From the NCBI GenBank assembly GCA_039640495.1, contig CP046864.1, positions 3,087,001-3,151,000 of the forward strand: a stretch of 64,000 nucleotides of DNA, written 5' to 3'. The notes beneath the pieces were generated by a model that did not search any database, was not told where the DNA came from, and saw nothing but the letters and a program-made list of their open reading frames with translations. Shown here one piece after another: positions 21,931 through 28,921 of this stretch. This DNA is from Rhodobacteraceae bacterium IMCC1335. Its GTDB lineage: Bacteria > Pseudomonadota > Alphaproteobacteria > Rhodobacterales > Rhodobacteraceae. Position 1 is the stretch's first letter. Every line of letters begins with the position of its first letter. The translations under genes and the position numbers were made by a program.

Positions 21931-22353
21931 ATGAAATACGGCAGAAATACGGATGGTTCTTTTACTAGCGGCAATGCTGGAAAACCAAAAGGTTCTAGAA
22001 ACAAAGCCACGGTGGCTATTGAGAGCCTCCTAGAGGGCCAAGCAGAAGCCTTAACGCAAAAAGCCATATCCGCAGCACTTACGGGAGATACAGTCGCTCT
22101 TAAGCTTTGTATGGACAGAATAGCGCCTTCTCCAAAAGATAAGCCAATTAGTTTCTCCTTACCTGACATACACCGCGCCAGAGACGCCTCAGAAGCCGCT
22201 GGAGGCGTTTTAAGAGCCGTAGGCAATGGTGATATCACTCCTATTGAAGCAACACGCGTCATGGGCCTAATAGACAGCTACAGGCGCACTCTTGAGCTTA
22301 CAGAAATAGAACATCGCCTATCGGCCTTGGAGAACGCTGATGCGGGGGTTTAA
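21931..22353 (+). CDS. DUF5681-type phage-associated protein
   Basis: The N-terminus (KYGRNTDGSFTSGNAGKPKG followed by SRNKAT) matches the DUF5681 signature found in small proteins near phage terminase genes. The start at 21931 is where the signature begins. The rest is helical, ending in a coiled segment (RTLELTEIEHRLSALENA). The 140-aa length is plausible for the family. No large terminase, portal or integrase follows, so this is probably a prophage remnant. Its stop overlaps a 47-aa ORF, suggesting translational coupling. Confidence 0.7.
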   Translation: MKYGRNTDGSFTSGNAGKPKGSRNKATVAIESLLEGQAEALTQKAISAALTGDTVALKLCMDRIAPSPKDKPISFSLPDIHRARDASEAAGGVLRAVGNGDITPIEATRVMGLIDSYRRTLELTEIEHRLSALENADAGV

Positions 22354-22483
22354 TGCAAGGATTTCAAGGCTAGAGGGGCTGAAGCCAATAACAAAAAGCC
22401 GCTATATGATCAAATGGGCGGATGGGACTGAATTGGCTATCCTTTGCGGGACATTAAATAGATTTAACAAGCTAGAGTTTTGA
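22340..22483 (+). CDS. Small basic protein (47 aa) coupled to the DUF5681 gene
   Basis: This ORF overlaps the last 14 bases of the DUF5681 gene in another frame and begins at an ATG at 22340. It encodes MRGFNARISRLEGLKPI then a basic stretch and a short C-terminal beta-like segment (WADGTELAILCGTLNRF). The overlap and the absence of any gap suggest it is translated by ribosomes finishing the upstream gene. I do not recognise a family; similarly placed short ORFs are common in phage modules. Confidence 0.5.
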   Translation: MRGFNARISRLEGLKPITKSRYMIKWADGTELAILCGTLNRFNKLEF

Positions 22484-22507
22484 CGAAATCTCATTTAAAA
22501 ACCTCCC

Positions 22508-23311
22508 ATGATTAATATTAGAGTATTCCTGATCGCCATTGTAATCTGGTGCAGCGCAGCCATAAGTTTTGCTGCTCCATACGCAGCTATTGTTATTGAT
22601 GCGGATACCGGCAAAGTTCTTCACTTTGAAAATGCTAATACCCGCCTTCATCCAGCAGGTTTAACAAAACTAGCAACACTGTATGCTGCATTTGAAGCAG
22701 TAGAGACCCGTGAAATAGACTTAGAGGCAAAAGCCAGAATATCCCTCAAGGCAGCAAATGAAGAACTTGCAGCGCTTGGAATGCGAGAAGGTCAGCGTGT
22801 TTCAATAAGGGACTTGATTAGAGCTTCAGCAATTAAAGGCGCTAACGATACATCCACGGCGTTGGCAGAAGCAATTTCAGGATCAGAGCAAGACTTCACA
22901 AAACGATTAGATGAAACCGCAGAAAAATTAGTGTTATTGCGCAGCACTTTTAAAAACGCTCATGGCTTAACCGAAAAGGGGCATCTCTCCACAGCCAATG
23001 ACATGGCTTTTCTTATGAAAGCCATAGCAGATGATTTCCCCAACTATTTATTCGTCTTAGGACTGATACGGCATAAAGCAGCAGATAAAAAAATTACTCA
23101 TTCCGCCCGCCGGTTACTTAAAACGTATGAGGGCGCTGTCGCGGCAAAAACTGGTTACACACGAGCTGCCGGCTTTAATGGAGTTTTGTTGGCTGATAGA
23201 AGCAATGAAAGGATAATTACAGTCGTTTTTGGCGGCAAAAGTACCACCACAATGATAGCGCAAATCCCAAAACTTACGGATCTAGGCTTTAGGAAAAAGC
23301 CTAGCAATTAG
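22508..23311 (+). CDS. D,D-carboxypeptidase (peptidase S11) homologue lacking both active-site serines
   Basis: The 267-aa protein has a signal peptide (FLIAIVIWCSAAISFA) and the low-molecular-mass PBP fold of D-Ala-D-Ala carboxypeptidases. The KTG motif is intact (AAKTGYTRAAGFN). However, the SxxK motif reads HPAGLTK, with glycine replacing the nucleophilic serine (codon GGT, near residue 54), and the SxN motif reads IKGANDTS, glycine again. It should therefore be unable to acylate and may be a non-catalytic periplasmic binder, or a decaying gene. Otherwise the frame is intact. It ends convergently with the next gene, overlapping it by 4 bp. Confidence 0.82.
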   Translation: MINIRVFLIAIVIWCSAAISFAAPYAAIVIDADTGKVLHFENANTRLHPAGLTKLATLYAAFEAVETREIDLEAKARISLKAANEELAALGMREGQRVSIRDLIRASAIKGANDTSTALAEAISGSEQDFTKRLDETAEKLVLLRSTFKNAHGLTEKGHLSTANDMAFLMKAIADDFPNYLFVLGLIRHKAADKKITHSARRLLKTYEGAVAAKTGYTRAAGFNGVLLADRSNERIITVVFGGKSTTTMIAQIPKLTDLGFRKKPSN

Positions 23312-23925
23312 AAGTCAGAAGATAGACCTATAGAATAATCTGAGCCACAGTGCTGAAAACTCCGCACCTTTGACTTATGGCTGGTGTAGCGACCCAATAA
23401 CTTAAGCCCGTTACTTAAAGGATAATTCAAAAACAACGACCCAACTCTGTTATTATTGAGATTGTCTAATTGTCCATATCCAGAAACGCCAACTGATATC
23501 CCGCTGCGGCTTGTCACATTTAATCCAAGCAAAATGGGAAACTGCGATTGACGATAATTTATATTCTTAAAATTTGCCGCTTTGTCAAAAAAGCCGAAAC
23601 CGATTTCGCTCTGTAATATCCAATTTTTAGACGACAATCTATCATGCACTTTTTGATACATACCAAAGACAAAACCTTCAGAAAAAGTGTACTTATTAAC
23701 CGCTGTATCCAGATCCCCTCTGCCATTATTGTAGGCCACACCTAGGCTATAACCTTCAGACAATTGCGTTTTCACTTGAACTAAATAACCCGTCACCTGT
23801 CCGGTAAACTTGTTATCTCCATTCACTAGTTGAGCATCGCTTACAACGTTAGAAACAGAAACCTGCACTTCAGCCCCCACCTGCGTAGCGAGTGTCATCA
23901 GTACAGCTATCAGGAATGTGCGCAT
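23308..23925 (-). CDS. Putative outer-membrane beta-barrel protein
   Basis: The 205-aa protein starts with a signal peptide (MRTFLIAVLMTLATQVGA). It then shows alternating polar/hydrophobic strands (GYSLGVAYNNGRGDLD, SGISVGVSGYGQLDN, GLKLLGRYTSHKSK) and a C-terminal aromatic residue (LSSDF), as in small outer-membrane barrels. About eight strands seem possible. No named family was recognised. It lies 4 bp from the DUF1330 gene on the same strand and may be co-transcribed with it. Confidence 0.6.
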   Translation of the reverse strand: MRTFLIAVLMTLATQVGAEVQVSVSNVVSDAQLVNGDNKFTGQVTGYLVQVKTQLSEGYSLGVAYNNGRGDLDTAVNKYTFSEGFVFGMYQKVHDRLSSKNWILQSEIGFGFFDKAANFKNINYRQSQFPILLGLNVTSRSGISVGVSGYGQLDNLNNNRVGSLFLNYPLSNGLKLLGRYTSHKSKVRSFQHCGSDYSIGLSSDF

Positions 23926-23929
23926 GGGG

Positions 23930-24232
23930 TTAACCGCTTATCACACAGCTAGTTCTTTTCACCACCTTGGTTTCATCCTCACCTAACTCTTTTAGAGCAT
24001 CCACGTAGTCAGGGTGGTCTTTGAAAGACATGGCCTTTTCAAAGGTTTCAAACTCAGTGACAGCTGCAAACTGCATCTCTTTGGCACCAATTTGTGTTTT
24101 GGCTACTGGCCCCATAGCAATTGTTTTGGCCTCGCCTCGCTCTATAAGAGCATTCCATTTCGCGACGTACCGACCAAAAGCTTCCATATCTATTATTTCT
24201 TCAACGTGGTTAATCCAGTAACCTTTTGCCAT
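23930..24232 (-). CDS. DUF1330 family protein
   Basis: The 100-aa protein matches the small ferredoxin-like DUF1330 family: MAKGYWINHVEEIIDMEAF at the start, KWNALIERGEAKTIAMGP in the middle, and a FETFEKAMSFKDHPDYVDAL helix. The start at 24232 is preferred because GGAGG lies 8 nt upstream; the ATG five codons earlier has none. The family is cytoplasmic and functionally unassigned. It is probably transcribed together with the downstream barrel gene. Confidence 0.8.
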   Translation of the reverse strand: MAKGYWINHVEEIIDMEAFGRYVAKWNALIERGEAKTIAMGPVAKTQIGAKEMQFAAVTEFETFEKAMSFKDHPDYVDALKELGEDETKVVKRTSCVISG

Positions 24233-24349
24233 TTTTTCAACCTCCAATGATTTGCCCCAGAATAACGCGGTGCAGAAATATGTGGAGTCTTAAACTTAGT
24301 TTCTCATGCGGCTTATCTGCGAGCTCTAAGATATTGGAGCGGGAGAGTT

Positions 24350-24371
24350 ATTGAGCAGAAATTGAGCAGAA
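24350..24371 (+). repeat. Tandem 11-bp repeat
   Basis: The sequence ATTGAGCAGAA occurs twice in direct succession, about 105 bp upstream of the cupin gene at 24477. The period is roughly one helical turn, so it could be a pair of binding half-sites or a slippage product. Confidence 0.6.
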
Positions 24372-24476
24372 ACCCTTTCTTATTAAAAAAAAGTATTATG
24401 TTCCGAAACGTCACATTTGACAGATCTATCTCAACAAATGCCTAAAAATATTCGCAATCAAATATGAGGATGAAAA

Positions 24477-24884
24477 ATGTTTAGATTTATAATGTTATTA
24501 ATGTGTCTTTTGGGGTTCACTGCTCAAGCCCATGCAGACGGTCACTTAAACGTACTACTTAGGACTGACAAAACGGCATTAGGGAACGACTTGGTTTACC
24601 CTGAGGGAAAAGCTATGGTTTCTGCTTTTGAACTAACTGTTCCGGTTGGTGGACCAATAACTCCACATACCCATTCTTTCCCAGTTTTAATAATGATGCA
24701 GGAGGGAGAAGCTACTATAACCTATGAAGATGGAACAGTAAGCGTCTACAAAGCTGGTGATGCATTCATTGAAGATACTGGGATAGTTCATAGCTCCGAA
24801 AACACTGGAACGGTCCCTGTGAAGCTTTTGGTGGTTGCAATTGGTGTTGATGGAGAAAGAATTATGACACCAGTTGAGAACTAG
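24477..24884 (+). CDS. Secreted cupin_2 protein
   Basis: The 135-aa protein has a signal peptide (MLLMCLLGFTAQAHA) and a single cupin barrel. The first metal motif reads GGPITPHTHSFPVLIMMQEG, with the HxH pair; the second is GDAFIEDTGIVHSSENTG, with the late histidine. The typical glutamate is replaced within the first motif, so metal binding is likely but catalysis uncertain. GAGGATG precedes the ATG. It is expected to be periplasmic. Its neighbours are unrelated orphan genes, so no pathway can be assigned. Confidence 0.75.
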   Translation: MFRFIMLLMCLLGFTAQAHADGHLNVLLRTDKTALGNDLVYPEGKAMVSAFELTVPVGGPITPHTHSFPVLIMMQEGEATITYEDGTVSVYKAGDAFIEDTGIVHSSENTGTVPVKLLVVAIGVDGERIMTPVEN

Positions 24885-25023
24885 TAAAAAGCCCTATTCG
24901 TTCTTGGCTCTCTATCTGCTATCGGTCAGAAATTGGATCGGGTGGGGTTATTTGGTCCTGGTTTTTTGATGTTTTTCAAACAATCCGAACATATGAGTTT
25001 TGCAATAGATAAGGGATTAAGCA

Positions 25024-25356
25024 ATGTCAGCTAACAAGTTTTTTGCTGCTTGGAGAAACTGCCTTTTGAAAAAAGACAGCGAAGCCTTGCGTGCTCTTTT
25101 AAGCGATGACTTCATTTTTTCTCAGCACCACTTCAGACTTCACACAGATCTTTTCAGCACAGTAGACTTTTTTGAAACTGGGCAATTCAAAAGTATTGAT
25201 GAGTTTCAAATTACGCTAGACACCGACGATTTTATTGCTTCTGTACATACAGTGACCATGAATGACGGACACGTAGAGAAAGTCTATGCTTTCGCAAAGC
25301 TTCGTAACGGGAAAGCTTATGAATGGCATATTCTTCCGATGCCAACCGAAATGTAA
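25024..25356 (+). CDS. NTF2/SnoaL-like protein
   Basis: The 110-aa protein has the NTF2-like cone-fold pattern: an N-terminal helix (NKFFAAWRNCLLKKDSEALR), the strand LLSDDFIFSQH, a central helix and long C-terminal strands (TVTMNDGHVEKVYAFAKL, YEWHILPM). Such proteins are small-molecule isomerases, binding proteins or uncharacterised. There is no signal peptide. AAGGGATTAAGC precedes the ATG. Assignment rests on overall pattern only; no catalytic residues can be named. Confidence 0.5.
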   Translation: MSANKFFAAWRNCLLKKDSEALRALLSDDFIFSQHHFRLHTDLFSTVDFFETGQFKSIDEFQITLDTDDFIASVHTVTMNDGHVEKVYAFAKLRNGKAYEWHILPMPTEM

Positions 25357-25461
25357 ACTTTTAACAAGTCCTTACAACAAAGCAGTTCATGACTTACAGC
25401 TAACTTTTTAGCAAACGTCATAATCAATTAAATGGATATCGTGCGCATGAGTTTAGTCAGG

Positions 25462-25779
25462 TTACTCATACGGATTATCAAGGACTTCATCTTTTATATT
25501 ATCATGAGTAACAAAACGGGACATTTCATGCGGCATACTAACCATAACGTCATTAAGACCAAGCTGATCTAACGCCTCAAAGATTGCATCTTCACTTTCA
25601 GCCAACCAATGACAATAGAAAAAATCTTCTTTACCCATCCAGTTTGCCAACAATTCAGCACTATCAGTTCGCATACCTTCAAAAAGTTGCCGATCAGTTA
25701 ATCCAGCACTCTGCTCAAAGAATGCAATTCGGGCCTTATCGCTAGCCCAAGTATGAGTACACATGAAATTTTTCTTCAT
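25462..25779 (-). CDS. Hypothetical protein (105 aa)
   Basis: Not recognised with certainty. It starts MKKNFMCTHTWASDKARIAF with a GAGAGGTG ribosome-binding stretch upstream. The body (EDFFYCHWLAESEDAIFEAL, DVMVSMPHEMSRFV) has the strand-helix pattern of small ferredoxin-like (alpha+beta) proteins. Histidines and cysteines near the N-terminus could bind metal, but this is speculative. It is a soluble cytoplasmic protein with no signal. Confidence 0.55.
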   Translation of the reverse strand: MKKNFMCTHTWASDKARIAFFEQSAGLTDRQLFEGMRTDSAELLANWMGKEDFFYCHWLAESEDAIFEALDQLGLNDVMVSMPHEMSRFVTHDNIKDEVLDNPYE

Positions 25780-25910
25780 TTCACCTCTCCACTGATTTGC
25801 TACAGTATAACGCTCTATAGCAATATGTGGATTATTTTATTTAATACTGGGCTTCTTTGTTTCACGAACAAGACAAGCATAATGAAAACCCACAATAACG
25901 GGAGAAAAAG

Positions 25911-26135
25911 ATGAAAGTCGGTAGGATAACGATTGGAGAGTTTAAGTCTGCGGATGATATGGAAGCCTTAATTTCATCCCATCGCGCTGCTGTATCTACA
26001 GTTTTAAGTACTTGCGAGACAACAATTCTCGTAAAAACAAGCCCACAGTCATTTCTTAACCTCAAAGTATTAAACAAAAATCAAAATCTGTGGGGGCAAA
26101 TGTGGGGGCAAAAAAACCTCAAGATTACTAAGTAA
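25911..26135 (+). CDS. Small hypothetical ORF next to tRNA-Ser
   Basis: The 74-codon frame begins MKVGRITIGEFKSADDMEAL after a GGGAGAAAAAG stretch, so translation is plausible. The N-terminal 55 residues look protein-like. The C-terminal end (NLWGQMWGQKNLKITK) is simply the translation of a 12-bp tandem repeat and AT-rich DNA, suggesting that the original 3' end was lost. No family is recognised. Confidence 0.35.
   Translation: MKVGRITIGEFKSADDMEALISSHRAAVSTVLSTCETTILVKTSPQSFLNLKVLNKNQNLWGQMWGQKNLKITK
26089..26112 (+). repeat. Tandem 12-bp repeat near the tRNA-Ser 3' end
   Basis: TGTGGGGGCAAA occurs twice head to tail, about 50 bp from the 3' end of tRNA-Ser. G-rich tandem sites next to a tRNA 3' end can be arm-binding sites of a tyrosine integrase; that reading is inference, and no integrase gene is present. 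Confidence 0.6.
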
Positions 26136-26164
26136 TTGATATAAGGCTCTTATTAAGGATGTGG

Positions 26165-26254
26165 TGGCGGACAGACAGGGATTCGAACCCTGGGTAGGCT
26201 TGCACCTACAACGGTTTTCGAGACCGCCCCGTTCGACCACTCCGGCACCTGTCC
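26165..26254 (-). tRNA. tRNA-Ser (anticodon CGA)
   Basis: The minus strand folds as a class II tRNA of 90 nt with an encoded CCA (26167-26165). The acceptor GGACAGG pairs with TCTGTCC, with one G-U pair. The anticodon loop reads CTCGAAA, giving CGA, which decodes UCG serine codons. The long variable arm (TGTAGGTGCAAGCCTAC region) and the T loop GGTTCGAATCC are present. It lies on the same strand as tRNA-Trp, within the accessory region. Confidence 0.95.
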
Positions 26255-26265
26255 TCAGTTATGGG

Positions 26266-26294
26266 TTACTAATGGCTTTTTTCAGGCCCCTCAA
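26266..26294 (-). promoter_or_regulatory. Candidate promoter of tRNA-Ser
   Basis: The minus strand reads TTGAGG (26294-26289), a 17-bp spacer and TAGTAA (26271-26266). This places a transcription start a few bases before the tRNA 5' end. Confidence 0.4.
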
Positions 26295-26407
26295 CTGAAT
26301 GTTTTGCCGATAGAAAGCATTGAAAGTCACTGTCGCAATACCCATGTCTTAGATGTGGCAATATAAAGAACCTACCACAAACACTTCAACAACATTTAGG
26401 AGGGTCA

Positions 26408-27067
26408 ATGAGTGACCTAATCAGCCGCGCTGAGCGGTTTGCGCGTGTGCGCCATGAAGGGCAATTCCGCAAAGGAAAAGCCAAAGAACCATATACCAAT
26501 CATCTAGTAGAAGTAGCGGCGCTTGTAGAGCGCTGGAACGGCTCTGAGAGCGCCATAGCGGCGGCTTGGCTGCACGATACCGTAGAGGACGGTCCACCCA
26601 CCTCAGTAGACGAGCTAGAGTCTATGTTCGGCAAAAACGTAGCTGACATCGTAGCTGAGCTTACAAACGACAAGTCATTACCCAAAGCAGACCGTAAAAA
26701 TCTACAAATCATCAACGCTGCTAAAAAGAGCAAAGAGGCCTGCGTAGTGAAGCTGGCTGATAAAACCTCAAACATTGGCGCGATAGCAAACTCACCGCCC
26801 GAAGATTGGAGTTTAGATCGCCGCTTAAAATACATTGCATGGGCAAACAGTGTTGTAGGGCAGCTGCCATACTTACCCAAAGATGGTCTTAGCGAGTTCT
26901 TAAAGCGCTGTGACCAGGCAGAGCTAAATGCCTATGATGATCTTGGAACTGTACGTCAGGCACAGAACACAGCAATAAGTATTCTTGAGCGCAAAGCAAA
27001 AAGAGCTGGAGCTGACGAGGCTCAGATTCGTAAGTTTATGCTGAGCTTTATGCAGGGTGCGTTGTGA
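26408..27067 (+). CDS. HD-domain protein of the SpoT/MESH1 type (putative alarmone hydrolase)
   Basis: The 219-aa protein is a stand-alone HD phosphohydrolase domain like the hydrolase half of RelA/SpoT and small alarmone hydrolases. The N-terminal RHEGQFRKGK segment with its first histidine, the HD motif AWLHDTVEDGPP, and the later aspartate in KLADKTSNIGAI are all present, so the manganese site looks complete. No synthetase or TGS/ACT domain follows. AGGAGGGTC precedes the ATG. Hydrolysis of (p)ppGpp or a similar nucleotide is inferred. The gene lies between two tRNA genes, on the opposite strand, and ends at a bidirectional hairpin. Confidence 0.8.
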   Translation: MSDLISRAERFARVRHEGQFRKGKAKEPYTNHLVEVAALVERWNGSESAIAAAWLHDTVEDGPPTSVDELESMFGKNVADIVAELTNDKSLPKADRKNLQIINAAKKSKEACVVKLADKTSNIGAIANSPPEDWSLDRRLKYIAWANSVVGQLPYLPKDGLSEFLKRCDQAELNAYDDLGTVRQAQNTAISILERKAKRAGADEAQIRKFMLSFMQGAL

Positions 27068-27124
27068 GCTTTTACTAAAAAGTTTCTGATTGCCCCCCCA
27101 ATCACCCCCGCAACACTGAAAAAA

Positions 27125-27150
27125 CAAAAAGCCCCACATTGGGGGCTTTC
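27125..27150 (-). terminator. Bidirectional terminator between tRNA-Trp and the HD gene
   Basis: AAAGCCCC (27128-27135) pairs with GGGGCTTT (27142-27149). Reading on the minus strand, the stem is followed by a T-rich tail, suiting termination after tRNA-Trp. On the plus strand it lies about 60 bp past the HD gene. Confidence 0.7.
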
Positions 27151-27178
27151 ATAAACTCATGTAAAACTTATGCTTTTA

Positions 27179-27254
27179 TGGCAGGGGCACCAGGGTTCGA
27201 ACCCGGGACCTACGGTTTTGGAGACCGTCGCTCTACCAACTGAGCTATACCCCT
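27179..27254 (-). tRNA. tRNA-Trp (anticodon CCA)
   Basis: The minus strand folds as a 76-nt tRNA with encoded CCA (27181-27179). The acceptor AGGGGTA pairs with TGCCCCT, the D arm includes GCTCAGTTGGTAGAGC, the anticodon loop CTCCAAA gives CCA, and the T loop is GGTTCGAACCC. In relatives this gene normally lies just upstream of secE; here about 10 kb separates them. Confidence 0.97.
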
Positions 27255-27266
27255 AACAGGGCCAAA

Positions 27267-27295
27267 GCGATACGGGATGCTCTGGAAAAGATCAA
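27267..27295 (-). promoter_or_regulatory. Candidate promoter of tRNA-Trp
   Basis: The minus strand reads TTGATC (27295-27290), a 17-bp spacer and TATCGC (27272-27267), 12 bp from the tRNA 5' end. Because the tuf terminator lies just upstream, the tRNA probably needs this promoter. Confidence 0.5.
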
Positions 27296-27425
27296 GCGCA
27301 GAATCCATTGGTGGCAGTAAATTTCAAAGGTGGCGGAAATCTCGGCGACGATCTGCGACGGCGCCGAAAGTGGAACAGCCTAGCCAACGTATGAAATTAC
27401 GGCAAATCCAGGTCGAAGCGGGCAG

Positions 27426-27460
27426 TAAAAAAGCGCCGCCCCATCTGGACGACGCTTTTC
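27426..27460 (-). terminator. Rho-independent terminator of tuf copy 2
   Basis: On the minus strand AAAGCGTCGTCC, loop AGAT, and GGGGCGGCGCTTT form a stem of about 12 bp with two G-U pairs, followed by six T residues, about 40 bp after the tuf stop. Confidence 0.85.
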
Positions 27461-27499
27461 TTACTATCACATCGCGCATCCGCGATATTAACGTAAAAC

Positions 27500-28675
27500 T
27501 TACTCGATAATTTTTGACACGACGCCTGAGCCGACGGTGCGGCCGCCTTCGCGGATCGCAAAGCGCAGCTTATCTTCCATCGCGATTGGCGCAATCAGTT
27601 CCACTTCGAACTTCAAGTTATCGCCCGGCATCACCATCTCTGTTCCCTCGGGTAGGTTCACCGTTCCGGTCACATCCGTCGTACGGAAATAAAACTGGGG
27701 GCGGTAATTGGCAAAAAACGGCGTATGACGGCCACCCTCTTCCTTGGTCAGAATATAGGCTTCAGCCTCAAACTTTGTATGCGGCTTCACAGAACCTGGC
27801 TTACACAGAACCTGACCCCGCTCAACGCCTTCACGATCAACACCGCGCAACAAGGCGCCGATATTGTCACCCGCCTCACCGCGATCCAGCAGCTTGCGGA
27901 ACATTTCAACACCCGTACAGGTGGTTTTGCCCGTGTCACGAATGCCAACGATCTCAATCTCATCGCCCACATTGATCACACCGCGCTCAACCCGCCCGGT
28001 CACAACCGTACCACGGCCCGAGATTGAAAACACATCTTCGATCGGCATCAAGAACGGCTGATCAATCGCGCGATCCGGCTGCGGGATATAGCTGTCAACA
28101 GCGGCCATCAGCTCAGAAATCTTCTCTTCACCGATATTCGCATCGCGGCCCTCAAGCGCCGCCAAAGCAGAGCCGGCAACGATCGGAATATCATCACCTG
28201 GGTAATCATACGTGCTGAGAAGCTCGCGCACTTCCATCTCAACCAGCTCAAGAAGCTCTTCGTCATCCACCTGGTCAACTTTGTTCAGGAACACAACCAT
28301 CGAAGGAATGCCAACCTGACGGCCAAGCAAAATATGCTCGCGCGTTTGCGGCATAGGGCCATCGGCCGCGTTCACAACCAAAATCGCGCCATCCATCTGC
28401 GCCGCACCCGTGATCATGTTTTTCACATAATCAGCATGGCCGGGGCAATCCACATGCGCGTAATGACGGCTTTCGGTTTCATATTCAACATGCGCCGTCG
28501 AAATCGTGATCCCGCGGGCTTTCTCTTCCGGCGCAGCGTCAATCTGATCATAATCCTGAAATTCGCCAAATTGCTTCGTAATCGCAGCCGTCAATGTCGT
28601 CTTACCATGGTCAACGTGACCAATCGTGCCGATGTTGCAATGCGGCTTACTACGCTCAAACTTTTCCTTTGCCAT
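27500..28675 (-). CDS. tuf: Elongation factor Tu, copy 2
   Basis: This is a complete EF-Tu of 391 aa. The start is the ATG at 28675 ([20 protein letters not shown]); the ten-codon upstream extension is not family-like. [18 protein letters not shown] and NKVD are present, and domains 2 and 3 continue to SGVVSKIIE. It is a single-gene transcript with its own hairpin terminator. Its 5' flank and spacer differ from copy 1, whereas the coding DNA is identical wherever both can be read, showing active homogenisation. Confidence 0.99.
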   Translation of the reverse strand: MAKEKFERSKPHCNIGTIGHVDHGKTTLTAAITKQFGEFQDYDQIDAAPEEKARGITISTAHVEYETESRHYAHVDCPGHADYVKNMITGAAQMDGAILVVNAADGPMPQTREHILLGRQVGIPSMVVFLNKVDQVDDEELLELVEMEVRELLSTYDYPGDDIPIVAGSALAALEGRDANIGEEKISELMAAVDSYIPQPDRAIDQPFLMPIEDVFSISGRGTVVTGRVERGVINVGDEIEIVGIRDTGKTTCTGVEMFRKLLDRGEAGDNIGALLRGVDREGVERGQVLCKPGSVKPHTKFEAEAYILTKEEGGRHTPFFANYRPQFYFRTTDVTGTVNLPEGTEMVMPGDNLKFEVELIAPIAMEDKLRFAIREGGRTVGSGVVSKIIE

Positions 28676-28678
28676 GGT
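27550..28678 (-). repeat. Direct repeat copy B (tuf coding sequence)
   Basis: Matches bases 1-1129 in the same orientation, without a visible difference. The two copies are about 27.5 kb apart and flank the rpoBC/ribosomal block and the accessory region. Confidence 0.93.
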
Positions 28679-28730
28679 TCTCCGGCGCCTCGTGTTTTGG
28701 GGCAACAGCCCTGTTTCTCTCTGAGGCGGG

Positions 28731-28759
28731 CGTTTAGGACTTTCCTAAAAAAAAATCAA
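28731..28759 (-). promoter_or_regulatory. Candidate promoter of tuf copy 2
   Basis: The minus strand reads TTGATT (28759-28754), a 17-bp spacer and TAAACG (28736-28731). The spacer includes a run of T. The leader to the start codon would be about 50 nt. Confidence 0.42.
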
Positions 28760-28842
28760 GTCTGAGTTTTTGTTCCCCGCTTTGGTTTACATGCTTCCAA
28801 AAAGACTGATCCTTCGGCTTAAAGAAAAACTGCTTGGCGGTC

Positions 28843-28892
28843 GGCAAAACCTTGCCGGGTTCACGTTGATGTCAACCCAACAAGGTTTTGCC
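28843..28892. repeat. 50-bp nested inverted repeat between tuf and the P450 gene
   Basis: GGCAAAACCTTG (28843-28854) and CAAGGTTTTGCC (28881-28892) are perfect 12-bp arms. Inside them GGGTT (28857-28861) pairs with AACCC (28874-28878). There is no T-run, so it is not an obvious terminator. It ends 29 bp before the P450 start codon, a position suited to an operator or leader hairpin. Confidence 0.6.
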
Positions 28893-28921
28893 TTTGCCTG
28901 CGAATGCAATAGATTTGTATA

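Noticed and set aside
16980..27178. Complete prophage, integrative element, CRISPR array or classical toxin-antitoxin locus
   Set aside because: No integrase, transposase, structural phage gene, repeat-spacer array or clear toxin was found; only phage-type fragments remain.
1..28678. Assembly artefact as explanation of the identical tuf copies
   Set aside because: Both 5' flanks differ and each copy lies in a sensible genomic context, as usual for duplicated tuf genes.
28746..28755. Run of ten A as terminator tail
   Set aside because: No GC stem lies beside it; it fits better as the spacer of the candidate tuf promoter.
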